Shown: positions 35,232-43,690 of the stretch, piece by piece
Numbering within the stretch: the stretch's first letter is position 1
Layout: each line of letters begins with the position of its first letter
DNA from: Kluyvera intermedia
GTDB taxonomy: Bacteria; Pseudomonadota; Gammaproteobacteria; Enterobacterales; Enterobacteriaceae
DNA: 64,000 nucleotides
Direction: 5' to 3'
Assembly: GCF_021440345.1 (NCBI RefSeq)
Contig: NZ_JAKCNS010000006.1
Coordinates: 44,105-108,104 of the forward strand
Notes under the pieces: generated by a model
The model's input: only the letters and a program-made list of their open reading frames with translations
Told to the model about the DNA's origin: nothing
Databases searched by the model: none
Translations under genes and position numbers: made by a program

Positions 35232-37418
35232 ATGACGATGAAACTCTCGACGCTGGCATTGGCAATCAGCGCCGTCATACCTGCCGCCTATGCTGCCACC
35301 GCTGACGATACAACCACAAAGAAAAACCAGACCGAAACCATGGTCGTGCAGGGCGTGACAAGCGGTGATTTTACCCCCGGCGGTGAACAGCTGGTTCCGG
35401 CTTACCTTGATGGGCAAATTGCCCACGGTGGCCGCATCGGGATGCTGGGCGAGCAAAAAGCGATGGACGTACCGTTTAACGTCATCGGTTACACCTCTAA
35501 ATTGGTTCAGGATCAGCAGGCGAAAACCATTGCCGATGTGGTCAAAAACGATGCCGGCGTCCAGGCCGTGCAGGGTTACGGCAACTTTGCTGAAACCTAC
35601 CGGATTCGCGGCTTTAAGCTCGACGGCGACGATATGACCATGGGCGGCCTGTCCGGCGTGGTGCCGCGTCAGGTGATGGATACCCAGATGCTTGAGCGCA
35701 TCGAAGTCTTTAAAGGGGCAAACGCGCTGGTGAACGGGGCGGCCAGCTCCGGCGTCGGCGGCATGATTAACCTTGAGCCTAAGCGCGCCGAAGATATTCC
35801 AACCACGCGTATTGGTGTGGATTACACCGGTGACTCACAGGTCGGCGGCTCGCTGGATCTGGGCCGTCGCTTCGGTGACGACAACCAGTTTGGCGCGCGC
35901 GTAAACCTGCTGCACCGCGAAGGGGAAGGGCGCGTCGATAACGATAATCGCCGTACCACGCTGGCCTCGGTGGGGCTGGACTACCGCGGCGATCGCTTCC
36001 GTTCCTCTTTTGATTTTGGCTACCAGAAAAAAACCTTCCACGGCGGAGAGATGGGGATTGGCTATGCCGCCATCAGCGAGGTGCCGAAGGTGCCAAGCAA
36101 CACCAAAAATACCGGGCAGAAATGGGGCTACAGCGATATCGAAAATGAATTCGGGATGGCCAAAGCGGAATACGATCTGACCGATAGCTGGACCACCTAC
36201 GCGGCCTTAGGCGCACAGCATGCGCATGAGGAAGGGACCTACGGCGCTCCGAAGCTGACCAATATCAACGGCGATGCCACCATCAGTAGTATGGATACTA
36301 ACCGTATCATCGACAGCGTCAGCGGGATGGGCGGTATTCGCGGCAACTTTGACACTGGCGCGGTGTCTCACAAAGTCAACATTGGCTACTCGGCGCAGAT
36401 GCGTAGCGATGCCACCGCCTGGCGTATGTCAGACAAGACGACCAATAAGAACGTCAATATTTACAACAACCACGACGTGAGCATGCCGGCCTACAAGATA
36501 GTTGGCGGCAACTATCATGATCCGCTGACCACCGCACGCAACCGCACGCAGGGCTGGCTGTTCAGCGATACGCTGGGCTTCTTCGACGACAGCCTGCTGT
36601 TTACCGCTGCCGCACGTCATCAGAAGGTGGTGATTCGTAACTACAGCAACACGACGGGTCTGGAAACGACCACCGCCACCTTCACCGAAAGCCGCTGGAT
36701 GCCAACCTTCGGCGTGGTCTACAAACCGTGGGAAACGGTGTCGCTGTATGCCAACCACACCGAGGCTCTGCAACCGGGCGGCAACGCACCTGTTAAAACA
36801 AATAACTACGGTCAGAGCATTGGTATTGCCCATTCTAAACAGGATGAAGTGGGCGTGAAGGTTGACTACCAGCGCGTGGGCGGCTCGCTGTCCCTGTTCC
36901 AGATTAAGAAACCGTCCGGCGTGCTGGATAGCGACAACTATTATCGTATGGACGGCGAACAGCGCAACCGTGGCCTTGAGCTAAGCGTCTTCGGCGAGCC
37001 GATGTTTGGCCTGCGCCTGAACGGTAGTACCCTGTGGATTGACCCGGAGATGACCAAAACTAAAGGCGGCCTCAACGATGGTAACGATGCTATCGGCGTC
37101 TCCCGCTTCTACGCCGTGCTGGGCGCAGAATACGATATCAAACCGGTGGACGGCCTGACGGCAACCGCGCGCGTGAACCATACCGGTTCGCAGTATGCGG
37201 ATTCCGCCAACACCAAGAAGCTGGATAGCTACACGACCCTGGATTTAGGCATGCGCTACCGTATGCACCTGAATCAGGAGCAAAACGACCTGGTGTGGCG
37301 CGTGGGTGTGACCAACGTGACCAACGAGAAGTACTGGTCTGGCGTGGATGATACCGGCGTCTATCTGTTCCAGGGCGAGCCGCGTACCCTGAAACTCTCG
37401 GTTAGCTACGACTTCTAA
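35232..37418 (+). CDS. TonB-dependent siderophore receptor, hydroxamate (FcuA/FhuE-like) type
   Basis: 728 residues from ATG 35232 (AAGGA nine bases before; ATG 35238 also possible); the frame's 30 upstream codons are leader. Signal peptide ends IPAAYA. TonB box TETMVV, plug domain (VPFNVIGYTSKLVQDQQAKTIADVVKNDAGVQ, YRIRGF, MLERIEVFKGANALVNG, GVGGMINLEPKR), then a 22-strand barrel ending in Phe (KLSVSYDF). Plug and barrel wording recall ferrichrome receptor FcuA; exact siderophore not decidable. Stands alone, without ABC genes, so uses a shared hydroxamate importer such as FhuBCD. Fur box upstream. Confidence 0.88.
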   Translation: MTMKLSTLALAISAVIPAAYAATADDTTTKKNQTETMVVQGVTSGDFTPGGEQLVPAYLDGQIAHGGRIGMLGEQKAMDVPFNVIGYTSKLVQDQQAKTIADVVKNDAGVQAVQGYGNFAETYRIRGFKLDGDDMTMGGLSGVVPRQVMDTQMLERIEVFKGANALVNGAASSGVGGMINLEPKRAEDIPTTRIGVDYTGDSQVGGSLDLGRRFGDDNQFGARVNLLHREGEGRVDNDNRRTTLASVGLDYRGDRFRSSFDFGYQKKTFHGGEMGIGYAAISEVPKVPSNTKNTGQKWGYSDIENEFGMAKAEYDLTDSWTTYAALGAQHAHEEGTYGAPKLTNINGDATISSMDTNRIIDSVSGMGGIRGNFDTGAVSHKVNIGYSAQMRSDATAWRMSDKTTNKNVNIYNNHDVSMPAYKIVGGNYHDPLTTARNRTQGWLFSDTLGFFDDSLLFTAAARHQKVVIRNYSNTTGLETTTATFTESRWMPTFGVVYKPWETVSLYANHTEALQPGGNAPVKTNNYGQSIGIAHSKQDEVGVKVDYQRVGGSLSLFQIKKPSGVLDSDNYYRMDGEQRNRGLELSVFGEPMFGLRLNGSTLWIDPEMTKTKGGLNDGNDAIGVSRFYAVLGAEYDIKPVDGLTATARVNHTGSQYADSANTKKLDSYTTLDLGMRYRMHLNQEQNDLVWRVGVTNVTNEKYWSGVDDTGVYLFQGEPRTLKLSVSYDF

Positions 37419-37441
37419 GTCATTGCAAATATAGGGTTATT

Positions 37442-37474
37442 GCCCCGGAGGCTGATGCTTTCCGGGGCTTTTTA
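37442..37474 (+). terminator. receptor terminator
   Basis: GCCCCGGA (37442-37449) and TCCGGGGC (37461-37468), 11-base loop, then TTTTTA. Intrinsic terminator. Confidence 0.85.
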
Positions 37475-37563
37475 CTACTGGGGCACGGGTACTGATTGCC
37501 TTGCGACAAGCCGCGCTAAGTGTTAAAAGGTGCCCCTTCATATTAATGCTACAGGGGTTAGAC

Positions 37564-38955
37564 GTGAGAAACGCGTCATCAGCATCCAGCCAGAATCAAC
37601 CGGATGCCTCGTCGGAAGCTATCCCGACGCTTCACCGCGGATTACAAAACCGCCATATCCAATTAATCGCCCTCGGCGGCGCCATCGGTACCGGCCTGTT
37701 TCTCGGTATTGGCCCGGCCATTCAAATGGCAGGCCCGGCGGTCGTCCTCGGTTATGCCATCGCCGGCATCATCGCCTTTATGATCATGCGCCTGCTGGGT
37801 GAGATGGTCGTTGAAGAGCCGGTATCAGGGTCGTTTGCCCATTTTGCTTATAAATACTGGGGGCCGTTCGCCGGATTTTTATCTGGCTGGAACTACTGGG
37901 TGATGTTCGTGCTGGTAGGCATGGCCGAACTGACCGCCGCCGGGATCTATATGCAATATTGGCTGCCGGACATCCCTACCTGGGTATGGGCCGCAGGCTT
38001 CTTTGTCTTGATAAACGCCGTCAATCTCGTGAACGTGCGCCTGTACGGCGAAACGGAATTCTGGTTTGCGCTGATTAAAGTGCTGGCGATTATCGGCATG
38101 ATTGGCTTTGGTATCTGGATGCTGGCATCCGGCAAAGGTGGCGATCACGCGGGTATCGATAACCTGTGGCGCTTTGATGGCTTCCTCGCCACCGGCTGGC
38201 AGGGTCTTATTCTGTCGCTGGCGGTGATTATGTTCTCCTTCGGCGGGCTTGAGCTTATCGGCATCACGGCGGCAGAAGCGCGCGATCCGGAAACCTCTAT
38301 TCCGAAAGCCGTAAACCAGGTGGTTTATCGTATTCTGCTGTTTTACATCGGTTCGCTGATTGTCCTGCTGGCGCTGTATCCGTGGGTCGAGATCAAATCC
38401 GATAGCAGCCCGTTTGTGATGATTTTCCACAATCTGGACAGCAACCTGGTGGCTTCGGCGCTGAACTTCGTCATTCTGGTGGCATCGCTGTCGGTGTATA
38501 ACAGCGGCGTCTATTCCAACAGCCGTATGCTGTTTGGCCTCTCCGTGCAGGGCAACGCACCGCGCTTTTTAACCAAAGTCAGCCGTCGCGGTGTGCCGGT
38601 GAATTCGCTGATCCTCTCCGGAACCATCACCTCGCTGGTGGTACTGGTGAACTATCTGCTGCCGCAAAAAGCGTTCGGCCTGCTGATGGCGCTGGTGGTG
38701 GCCACGCTGCTGCTGAACTGGATTATGATCTGCATGGCGCACCTCAAATTCCGCGCCGCAATGCGCCGTAAAGGCCGCGAGCCGAAATTCAAAGCGCTGT
38801 GGGCTCCTGCCAGCAACTACATCTGCATCGCCTTCCTGCTGATGGTCTTTGTACTGATGTGTACTATGGACGGCATGCGCCTGTCGGCGATTCTGCTGCC
38901 GGTGTGGGTGCTGTTCCTGTTTGTCGCGTTTAAGACGCTGCGCCGCAAAGCGTAA
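37564..38955 (+). CDS. pheP: PheP, phenylalanine:H+ symporter
   Basis: 463 residues from GTG 37564 (AGGGG about seven bases before), aligning VRNASS with the E. coli start; ATG 37546 and TTG 37501 are alternatives. APC superfamily, 12 membrane segments; LHRGLQNRHIQLIALGGAIGTGLFLGIG, FSFGGLELIGITAAEARDPETSIPKA and YSNSRMLFGLSVQGNAP agree with PheP beyond AroP and ProY. Imports phenylalanine across the inner membrane. In E. coli pheP is next to ybdG (mscM); here a catabolic cluster is inserted between. Confidence 0.93.
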   Translation: MRNASSASSQNQPDASSEAIPTLHRGLQNRHIQLIALGGAIGTGLFLGIGPAIQMAGPAVVLGYAIAGIIAFMIMRLLGEMVVEEPVSGSFAHFAYKYWGPFAGFLSGWNYWVMFVLVGMAELTAAGIYMQYWLPDIPTWVWAAGFFVLINAVNLVNVRLYGETEFWFALIKVLAIIGMIGFGIWMLASGKGGDHAGIDNLWRFDGFLATGWQGLILSLAVIMFSFGGLELIGITAAEARDPETSIPKAVNQVVYRILLFYIGSLIVLLALYPWVEIKSDSSPFVMIFHNLDSNLVASALNFVILVASLSVYNSGVYSNSRMLFGLSVQGNAPRFLTKVSRRGVPVNSLILSGTITSLVVLVNYLLPQKAFGLLMALVVATLLLNWIMICMAHLKFRAAMRRKGREPKFKALWAPASNYICIAFLLMVFVLMCTMDGMRLSAILLPVWVLFLFVAFKTLRRKA

Positions 38956-38967
38956 TCCTCGGAAAAT

Positions 38968-38997
38968 ACGGTACGGCCAGTTGCGCCGTACCGTTTC
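38968..38997 (+). terminator. pheP terminator
   Basis: ACGGTACGGC (38968-38977) pairs with GCCGTACCGT (38985-38994), seven-base loop, followed by TTTC. Confidence 0.75.
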
Positions 38998-39090
38998 TCG
39001 CCTTCCTGAACAGCCTGTACCTGACCTCTCACGCGTGGCGGGATCCGAACTGTCCTTATTCATTACCCCGATCGGCGGACGATTTTTAAT

Positions 39091-39106
39091 CGTGACCGTT
39101 CTCGCA
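39091..39106 (+). promoter_or_regulatory. possible CRP site
   Basis: CGTGA-N6-TCGCA, one mismatch per half-site to TGTGA-N6-TCACA, about 50 bases upstream of the first LacI-type operator. Catabolite control of the sugar-like cluster would be reasonable. Confidence 0.35.
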
Positions 39107-39137
39107 AATCTACACTGTGCCGCGCGATCTTATTTTT

Positions 39138-39149
39138 GTAATCGATTAC
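39138..39149 (+). promoter_or_regulatory. LacI-type operator O1 of the catabolic cluster
   Basis: Perfect palindrome GTAATCGATTAC with the central CG of LacI/GalR-family operators, inside a 20-base block that is repeated at 39165-39184. Confidence 0.82.
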
Positions 39150-39169
39150 TTTTTGTTTGAGCTGTTTTT

Positions 39170-39181
39170 GTAATCGATTAC
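39170..39181 (+). promoter_or_regulatory. LacI-type operator O2 of the catabolic cluster
   Basis: Second identical GTAATCGATTAC, centre 32 bases from O1 (about three helical turns, same DNA face), and only 15 bases before the first start codon. Its position would block initiation or early elongation. Confidence 0.82.
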
Positions 39182-39196
39182 TTTGAGGGTGAAAAC

Positions 39197-40438
39197 ATGG
39201 TCTCTACAACGCAAGGTTCAGAAAATAGCGGCGTACAGCACCGGCTGTTGGTGCCGCGTCTGTCGCTGATGATGTTTATGCAGTTCTTTATCTGGGGCAG
39301 CTGGTCGGTAACGCTGGGGCTGGTGATGAGTCAGCACAACATGTCTTTGCTGATTGGCGATGCCTTCTCGGCGGGGCCGATTGCCTCCATTCTCTCGCCG
39401 TTCGTGCTGGGGATGCTGGTTGACCGTTTCTTCCCATCGCAAAAGGTGATGGCGGTGATGCATCTGTTGGGGGCGGTGATCCTGTGGTTTGTCCCGCAGG
39501 CGCTGGTGGCCCAAAACGGCGCGCTGCTGATTGGCCTGCTGTTTGGCTACACTCTTTGCTATATGCCCACGCTGGCGCTGACCAACAACATTGCCTTCCA
39601 CAGCCTGAACAACATCGACAAGACTTTCCCGGTCGTGCGCGTGTTCGGCACCATTGGCTGGATTATTGCCGGGATTTTTATCGGGGTGACCGGCATTTCT
39701 GACACCACCGGCATCTTTACTTTGGCCGCTCTGTGCTCGGTGGTGCTGGCGGTTTACAGCCTGACTCTGCCGCACACGCCGGCCCCGGCAAAAGGCCAGC
39801 CGCTGAAGCTGCGCGATCTGTTCTGCGCCGACGCGTTTGCATTACTGAAAACTCGTCACTTCCTGGTCTTTGCCCTCTGCGCGACGCTGATTTCGGTCCC
39901 GTTGGGCACCTACTACGCCTATACCGCGTCGTATCTCGCGGACGCGGGCGTGGCGGATGTCAGCACCGCGATGTCGTTTGGCCAGATGTCAGAAATCGTC
40001 TTTATGCTGATTATCCCGCTGCTGTTCCGCCGCTTGGGCGTCAAGTACATGCTGCTTATCGGCATGCTGGCGTGGTTCGTGCGCTACATGTTCTTTGCGC
40101 TGGGCATCAATGAAGAGACGCGCTTCCTGCTGTACCTCGGCATTTTGCTGCACGGCGTGTGCTACGACTTCTTCTTTGTGGTGGGCTTTATCTATACCGA
40201 CCGCGTGGCGGGCGAAAAGGTGAAAGGGCAGGCGCAAAGCATGGTGGTGATGTTCACTTACGGGATCGGCATGCTGCTGGGTTCGCAGATTTCCGGCGCG
40301 CTGTATAACCAGCTGGTGGCCGGGCAGACCGTGCCGCAGGCGTGGGTGAACTTCTGGTGGATCCCGGCGGTTGCCGCAGTGGTCATTGCATTTATTTTCC
40401 TGCTCTCGTTTAAATACGACGAAAAAGAGCAGGCGTAA
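39197..40438 (+). CDS. MFS transporter of the nucleoside:H+ symporter (NHS) family
   Basis: 413 residues, 12 membrane segments. LSLMMFMQFFIWGSWSVTLG, YMPTLALTNNIAFHSL, FPVVRVFGTIGWI, FGQMSEIVFMLIIPLLFRRLGVKYML and GVCYDFFFVVGFIYTDR follow NupG/XapB. Start ATG 39197 has GAGGGTG upstream and lies just past operator O2. First gene of a four-gene unit with a TIM-barrel protein and a Gfo/Idh oxidoreductase; suggests the substrate is a nucleoside or other glycoside rather than a free sugar (inference). Confidence 0.85.
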   Translation: MVSTTQGSENSGVQHRLLVPRLSLMMFMQFFIWGSWSVTLGLVMSQHNMSLLIGDAFSAGPIASILSPFVLGMLVDRFFPSQKVMAVMHLLGAVILWFVPQALVAQNGALLIGLLFGYTLCYMPTLALTNNIAFHSLNNIDKTFPVVRVFGTIGWIIAGIFIGVTGISDTTGIFTLAALCSVVLAVYSLTLPHTPAPAKGQPLKLRDLFCADAFALLKTRHFLVFALCATLISVPLGTYYAYTASYLADAGVADVSTAMSFGQMSEIVFMLIIPLLFRRLGVKYMLLIGMLAWFVRYMFFALGINEETRFLLYLGILLHGVCYDFFFVVGFIYTDRVAGEKVKGQAQSMVVMFTYGIGMLLGSQISGALYNQLVAGQTVPQAWVNFWWIPAVAAVVIAFIFLLSFKYDEKEQA

Positions 40439-40455
40439 TTTTTTAAGGAGGGGGT

Positions 40456-41484
40456 ATGAAAACCATTAAGGGCCCGGGCATTTTTCTCGCCCAGTTTATC
40501 GGCAGCGAGGCGCCGTTTAACACGCTTGATGGGCTGGCTGAGTGGGCGGCGGGACTGGGGTTTAAAGCGCTACAGTTGCCGTGTAACCATCCGGGGATAT
40601 TTAATCTCGAGCAGGCGGCGGCCAGCCAGACCTACTGTGATGATATCGCCGGGCGTCTGGCGGAACATGGGCTGGTGATTAGCGAACTCTCGACTCATCT
40701 GGAGGGGCAGCTGGTTGCCGTGAATCCCGTCTATGACAATGCGTTTGATGCTTTTGCACCGGCGGCCGTAAGAGGCAATCCGGCGGCCCGCCAGCGCTGG
40801 GCGGTAGAAAGCGTGAAGCAGGCGGCGCAGGCCTCGGCGCGACTGGGGCTAAAGGCACACGCGACATTTTCCGGCGCGCTAGCCTGGCCGTTTTTCTATC
40901 CGTGGCCGCCGCACAACGCGGCGCTGCTCGACGAGGCATTTGACGAGCTGGCGCAGCGCTGGCAGCCGATCCTTGACTGCTTTGACGAGCTCGGCGTGGA
41001 TCTGTGCTACGAAATTCACCCTGGTGAAGATCTGCACGACGGCGTGACCTTCGAGCGTTTCTTGCAGAAGGTCGGTAACCACCCGCGCTGCCATATGCTG
41101 TATGACCCAAGCCACCTGCATTTGCAGAACATCGACTATCTGGCGTGGCTTGATATCTACCACTCGCGTATTCGGGCGTTCCACGTCAAGGACGCCGAGT
41201 TTGAGCGCAACGGCCGTACTGGCGTCTACGGTGGCTATCAAAACTGGCAGAACCGCGCCGGGCGTTTCCGTTCACTGGGCGATGGCGATATCGATTTCAA
41301 AAAGATCTTCAGCAAGCTCACCCAGTACGATTTTGACGGCTGGGCGGTCATGGAGTGGGAGTGCTGTCTGAAGGACTCGCAGACCGGCGCGCGCGAAGGC
41401 AGTGAATTTATCCAGCGGCATATCATCCCCGTTTCCGCGCGGGCGTTTGATGACTTTGCCGCCGGCAGCGAGGTGCGCGGATGA
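40456..41484 (+). CDS. sugar phosphate isomerase/epimerase-like TIM-barrel protein
   Basis: 342 residues, xylose-isomerase-like TIM barrel (AP_endonuc_2). Likely metal ligands: Glu in CYEIHPGEDLHDG, Asp/His in MLYDPSHLHLQ, His in AFHVKDAEFERN, Glu in WAVMEWECCLKD. Relatives act on keto-sugars or keto-glycosides (IolE, YcjR) as epimerases, dehydratases or lyases. RBS AAGGAGG. Seventeen bases after the transporter and overlapping the oxidoreductase by four bases, so the pair probably act in sequence on one intermediate. Confidence 0.85.
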   Translation: MKTIKGPGIFLAQFIGSEAPFNTLDGLAEWAAGLGFKALQLPCNHPGIFNLEQAAASQTYCDDIAGRLAEHGLVISELSTHLEGQLVAVNPVYDNAFDAFAPAAVRGNPAARQRWAVESVKQAAQASARLGLKAHATFSGALAWPFFYPWPPHNAALLDEAFDELAQRWQPILDCFDELGVDLCYEIHPGEDLHDGVTFERFLQKVGNHPRCHMLYDPSHLHLQNIDYLAWLDIYHSRIRAFHVKDAEFERNGRTGVYGGYQNWQNRAGRFRSLGDGDIDFKKIFSKLTQYDFDGWAVMEWECCLKDSQTGAREGSEFIQRHIIPVSARAFDDFAAGSEVRG

Positions 41485-42632
41485 TTCAGGTTGGTATCGT
41501 GGGTTCTGGCTTCATTGGCCCGGCCCACATTGAGGCGTTGCGACGTCTTGGGTTTGTCGAAGTGGTGGCGCTGTGCGATGTGTCGCTAGAAGTGGCGCAG
41601 GAAAAGGCGCGCCAGCTGAATATTCCCCATGCTTACGGCGATGTCGATGCGCTGCTGGCCCATCCGGGGCTACAGGTGGTGCATAACTGCACGCCGAATT
41701 TCCTTCATGCGCAGGTTAACCGGCAGATCTTGCGCGCGGGTAAGCATGTCTTTTCTGAAAAACCGCTGTGTATGACCGTGGAAGAGGCGCGCGAGCTAGA
41801 GCAGCTGGCGCAGGCGGCTGGCGTGGTGCACGGCGTCAGCTTTGTTTATCGCCAGTTTGCCATGGTGCAGCAGGCGGCGAGTATGGTCCGTAACGGCAGC
41901 ACCGGGCGGCTGTTCTCGGCCTACGGCGGCTACCATCAGGACTGGATGTTGCGGGAAACCGACTTTAACTGGCGCGTTGATGCACAGCAGGGCGGTGTTT
42001 CCCGCGCGGTGGCGGATATCGGTTCCCACTGGTGCGATACCGTCCAGTTTGTCACCGGGCGGCGCATCGTTGAGGTGATGGCGGATCTCGCCATTGTCTG
42101 GCCGACACGCAAAGCCAGCGTGGCCGCTGAGGCGACGTTTAGCGAGCATCGCCCAGATGCGCAGTATCAGGATGTGCCGGTGACCACCGAGGATGCCGGT
42201 TCGGTCCTGTTCCGTTTTGACGATGGTAGCAAAGGTTGTTTTAGCGTATCGCAGGTCTCTGCCGGGCGGAAAAACCGGCTGCATTTTGATATCAATGCCA
42301 GCGACTGTTCGCTCGCCTGGGATCAGGAAACGCCGCAGCAGCTGTGGATCGGCCAACGTCATCAGGCCAACCAGTTGCTTAGTGATGACCCAGGTTTGTT
42401 AAACCGCGACGTCGCAGGGCAGGCGCATTTTCCCGGCGGCCACAGCGAAGGCTGGCCGGATGCGTTTAAGAATATGATGCTGAACTTTTATCAGGCCGTT
42501 CGCGCGGGTGAAATGCCTGCTGAAAACGCGCGGCGCTTTGCCTCATTTAGCGAAGGGGCAAACGTCATGTATATCATTGACGCCATCGTTAAAAGCCATC
42601 AACAGCGACGCTGGGTCAGCGTGGAACAATAA
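41481..42632 (+). CDS. Gfo/Idh/MocA-family NAD(P)-dependent oxidoreductase
   Basis: 383 residues. N-terminal Rossmann GIVGSGFIGPAHIEAL, the Lys of FSEKPLCMT (EKP), and the catalytic-domain DIGSHWCDTVQFVTG are typical of glycoside/inositol dehydrogenases. C-terminal sheet domain completes the fold. Translationally coupled to the TIM-barrel gene (ATGA). Together they resemble oxidation of a glycoside at C3 followed by epimerisation or elimination, as for YcjS/YcjR; the actual substrate is unknown. Ends at a strong terminator. Confidence 0.86.
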   Translation: MIQVGIVGSGFIGPAHIEALRRLGFVEVVALCDVSLEVAQEKARQLNIPHAYGDVDALLAHPGLQVVHNCTPNFLHAQVNRQILRAGKHVFSEKPLCMTVEEARELEQLAQAAGVVHGVSFVYRQFAMVQQAASMVRNGSTGRLFSAYGGYHQDWMLRETDFNWRVDAQQGGVSRAVADIGSHWCDTVQFVTGRRIVEVMADLAIVWPTRKASVAAEATFSEHRPDAQYQDVPVTTEDAGSVLFRFDDGSKGCFSVSQVSAGRKNRLHFDINASDCSLAWDQETPQQLWIGQRHQANQLLSDDPGLLNRDVAGQAHFPGGHSEGWPDAFKNMMLNFYQAVRAGEMPAENARRFASFSEGANVMYIIDAIVKSHQQRRWVSVEQ

Positions 42633-42637
42633 CCCTG

Positions 42638-42665
42638 TGCCCGGTACGCCGGGCACGATTTTTAT
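42638..42665 (+). terminator. terminator of the catabolic operon
   Basis: GTGCCCGG (42638-42645) and CCGGGCAC (42650-42657), four-base loop, then GATTTTTA. Separates the operon from lacI-type regulator. Confidence 0.85.
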
Positions 42666-42709
42666 GATAGCCTGCACGCAAAGCGTTAATTGCAGGGAAT
42701 AGCGTAGCT

Positions 42710-43690
42710 ATGTCAATTCAGAAAATCGCCCAGCTGGCGGGGGTTTCGGTAGCCACCGTATCGCGCGTATTAAACAACAGCGACACGGTGAAAGCGAAAA
42801 ACCGCGAGCGGGTTTTGCAGGCGATAAAAGAGAGTAACTATCAGCCAAACCTGCTGGCGCGCCAGCTGCGTACAGCGCGTAGCTCAATGATCCTGGTGAT
42901 GGTGTCCAACATCGCCAACCCGTTTTGCGCCGAGGTGGTGAAAGGAATCGAAGAGGCTGCCGAGAAAAACGGCTACCGTATTCTGCTGTGCAATTCCGGC
43001 TCTGATATTGAACGTTCTAAATCGGGCCTACGTCTGCTCACCGGTAAAATGGTGGATGGCATCATCACCATGGACGCCTTTAGCAAGCTGCCTGAACTGA
43101 CCACCGTGATTGGCGATGCGCCGTGGGTGCAGTGCGCGGAGTACGCCGATGCGGGTGCGGTCTCCTGCGTGGGGATCAACGATGTTGCTGCCGCTGAGCA
43201 TGCGGTCGGCTATCTGGCGGCGCAGGGGCATCAATGTATCGCCCTGATTAACCACGATCTGAGCTATAAATATGCCCGCCTGCGTGAACAGGGGTATCAC
43301 GCGGTGCTGAAACAGCAGGGGTTCGAGTTTGACGCCGTGGAATACGCTAACGATCTTAGCGCGGCGGCGGGGAAGGCGGCGATGAAAAATCTGCTGGCGA
43401 TGAGCCCGCGCCCGGATGCGGTCTTTGCCGTCTCGGATTCGCTGGCGGCAGGCGCCATGCGCGCCATTGAGCAGGCCGGATTGCAGGTGCCGCAGGATAT
43501 TGCGGTGATTGGTTTTGATGGCACCGAGCTTGCGGAAATGGTCTCGCCGCAGCTTACCACCGTTGAACAACCGTCAAGAGAGATCGGCGCCAAAGCGGTA
43601 GAGCTGCTGCTGAACAAAATCGAAAACCCGGACGTACCCACCGAAAGAGTGATGCTCGACTGGCGCTTTATTTCACGCGCCAGCGCCTGA
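42710..43690 (+). CDS. LacI/GalR-family transcriptional repressor
   Basis: 326 residues. N-terminal HTH IQKIAQLAGVSVATVSRVLNNSDTVKAKNRERVLQAI and hinge YQPNLLARQLRT, then a periplasmic-binding-like effector domain (ILVMVSNIANPFCAEVVKGIEEAAEKNGY, FAVSDSLAAGAMRAIEQAGLQVPQDIAVIGFDGTELAEMVSPQLTTVEQP). Closest in style to CytR. Most likely represses the upstream operon through the twin GTAATCGATTAC operators; no such site is seen before its own start. Its stop abuts the convergent mscM stop with no gap. Confidence 0.88.
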   Translation: MSIQKIAQLAGVSVATVSRVLNNSDTVKAKNRERVLQAIKESNYQPNLLARQLRTARSSMILVMVSNIANPFCAEVVKGIEEAAEKNGYRILLCNSGSDIERSKSGLRLLTGKMVDGIITMDAFSKLPELTTVIGDAPWVQCAEYADAGAVSCVGINDVAAAEHAVGYLAAQGHQCIALINHDLSYKYARLREQGYHAVLKQQGFEFDAVEYANDLSAAAGKAAMKNLLAMSPRPDAVFAVSDSLAAGAMRAIEQAGLQVPQDIAVIGFDGTELAEMVSPQLTTVEQPSREIGAKAVELLLNKIENPDVPTERVMLDWRFISRASA

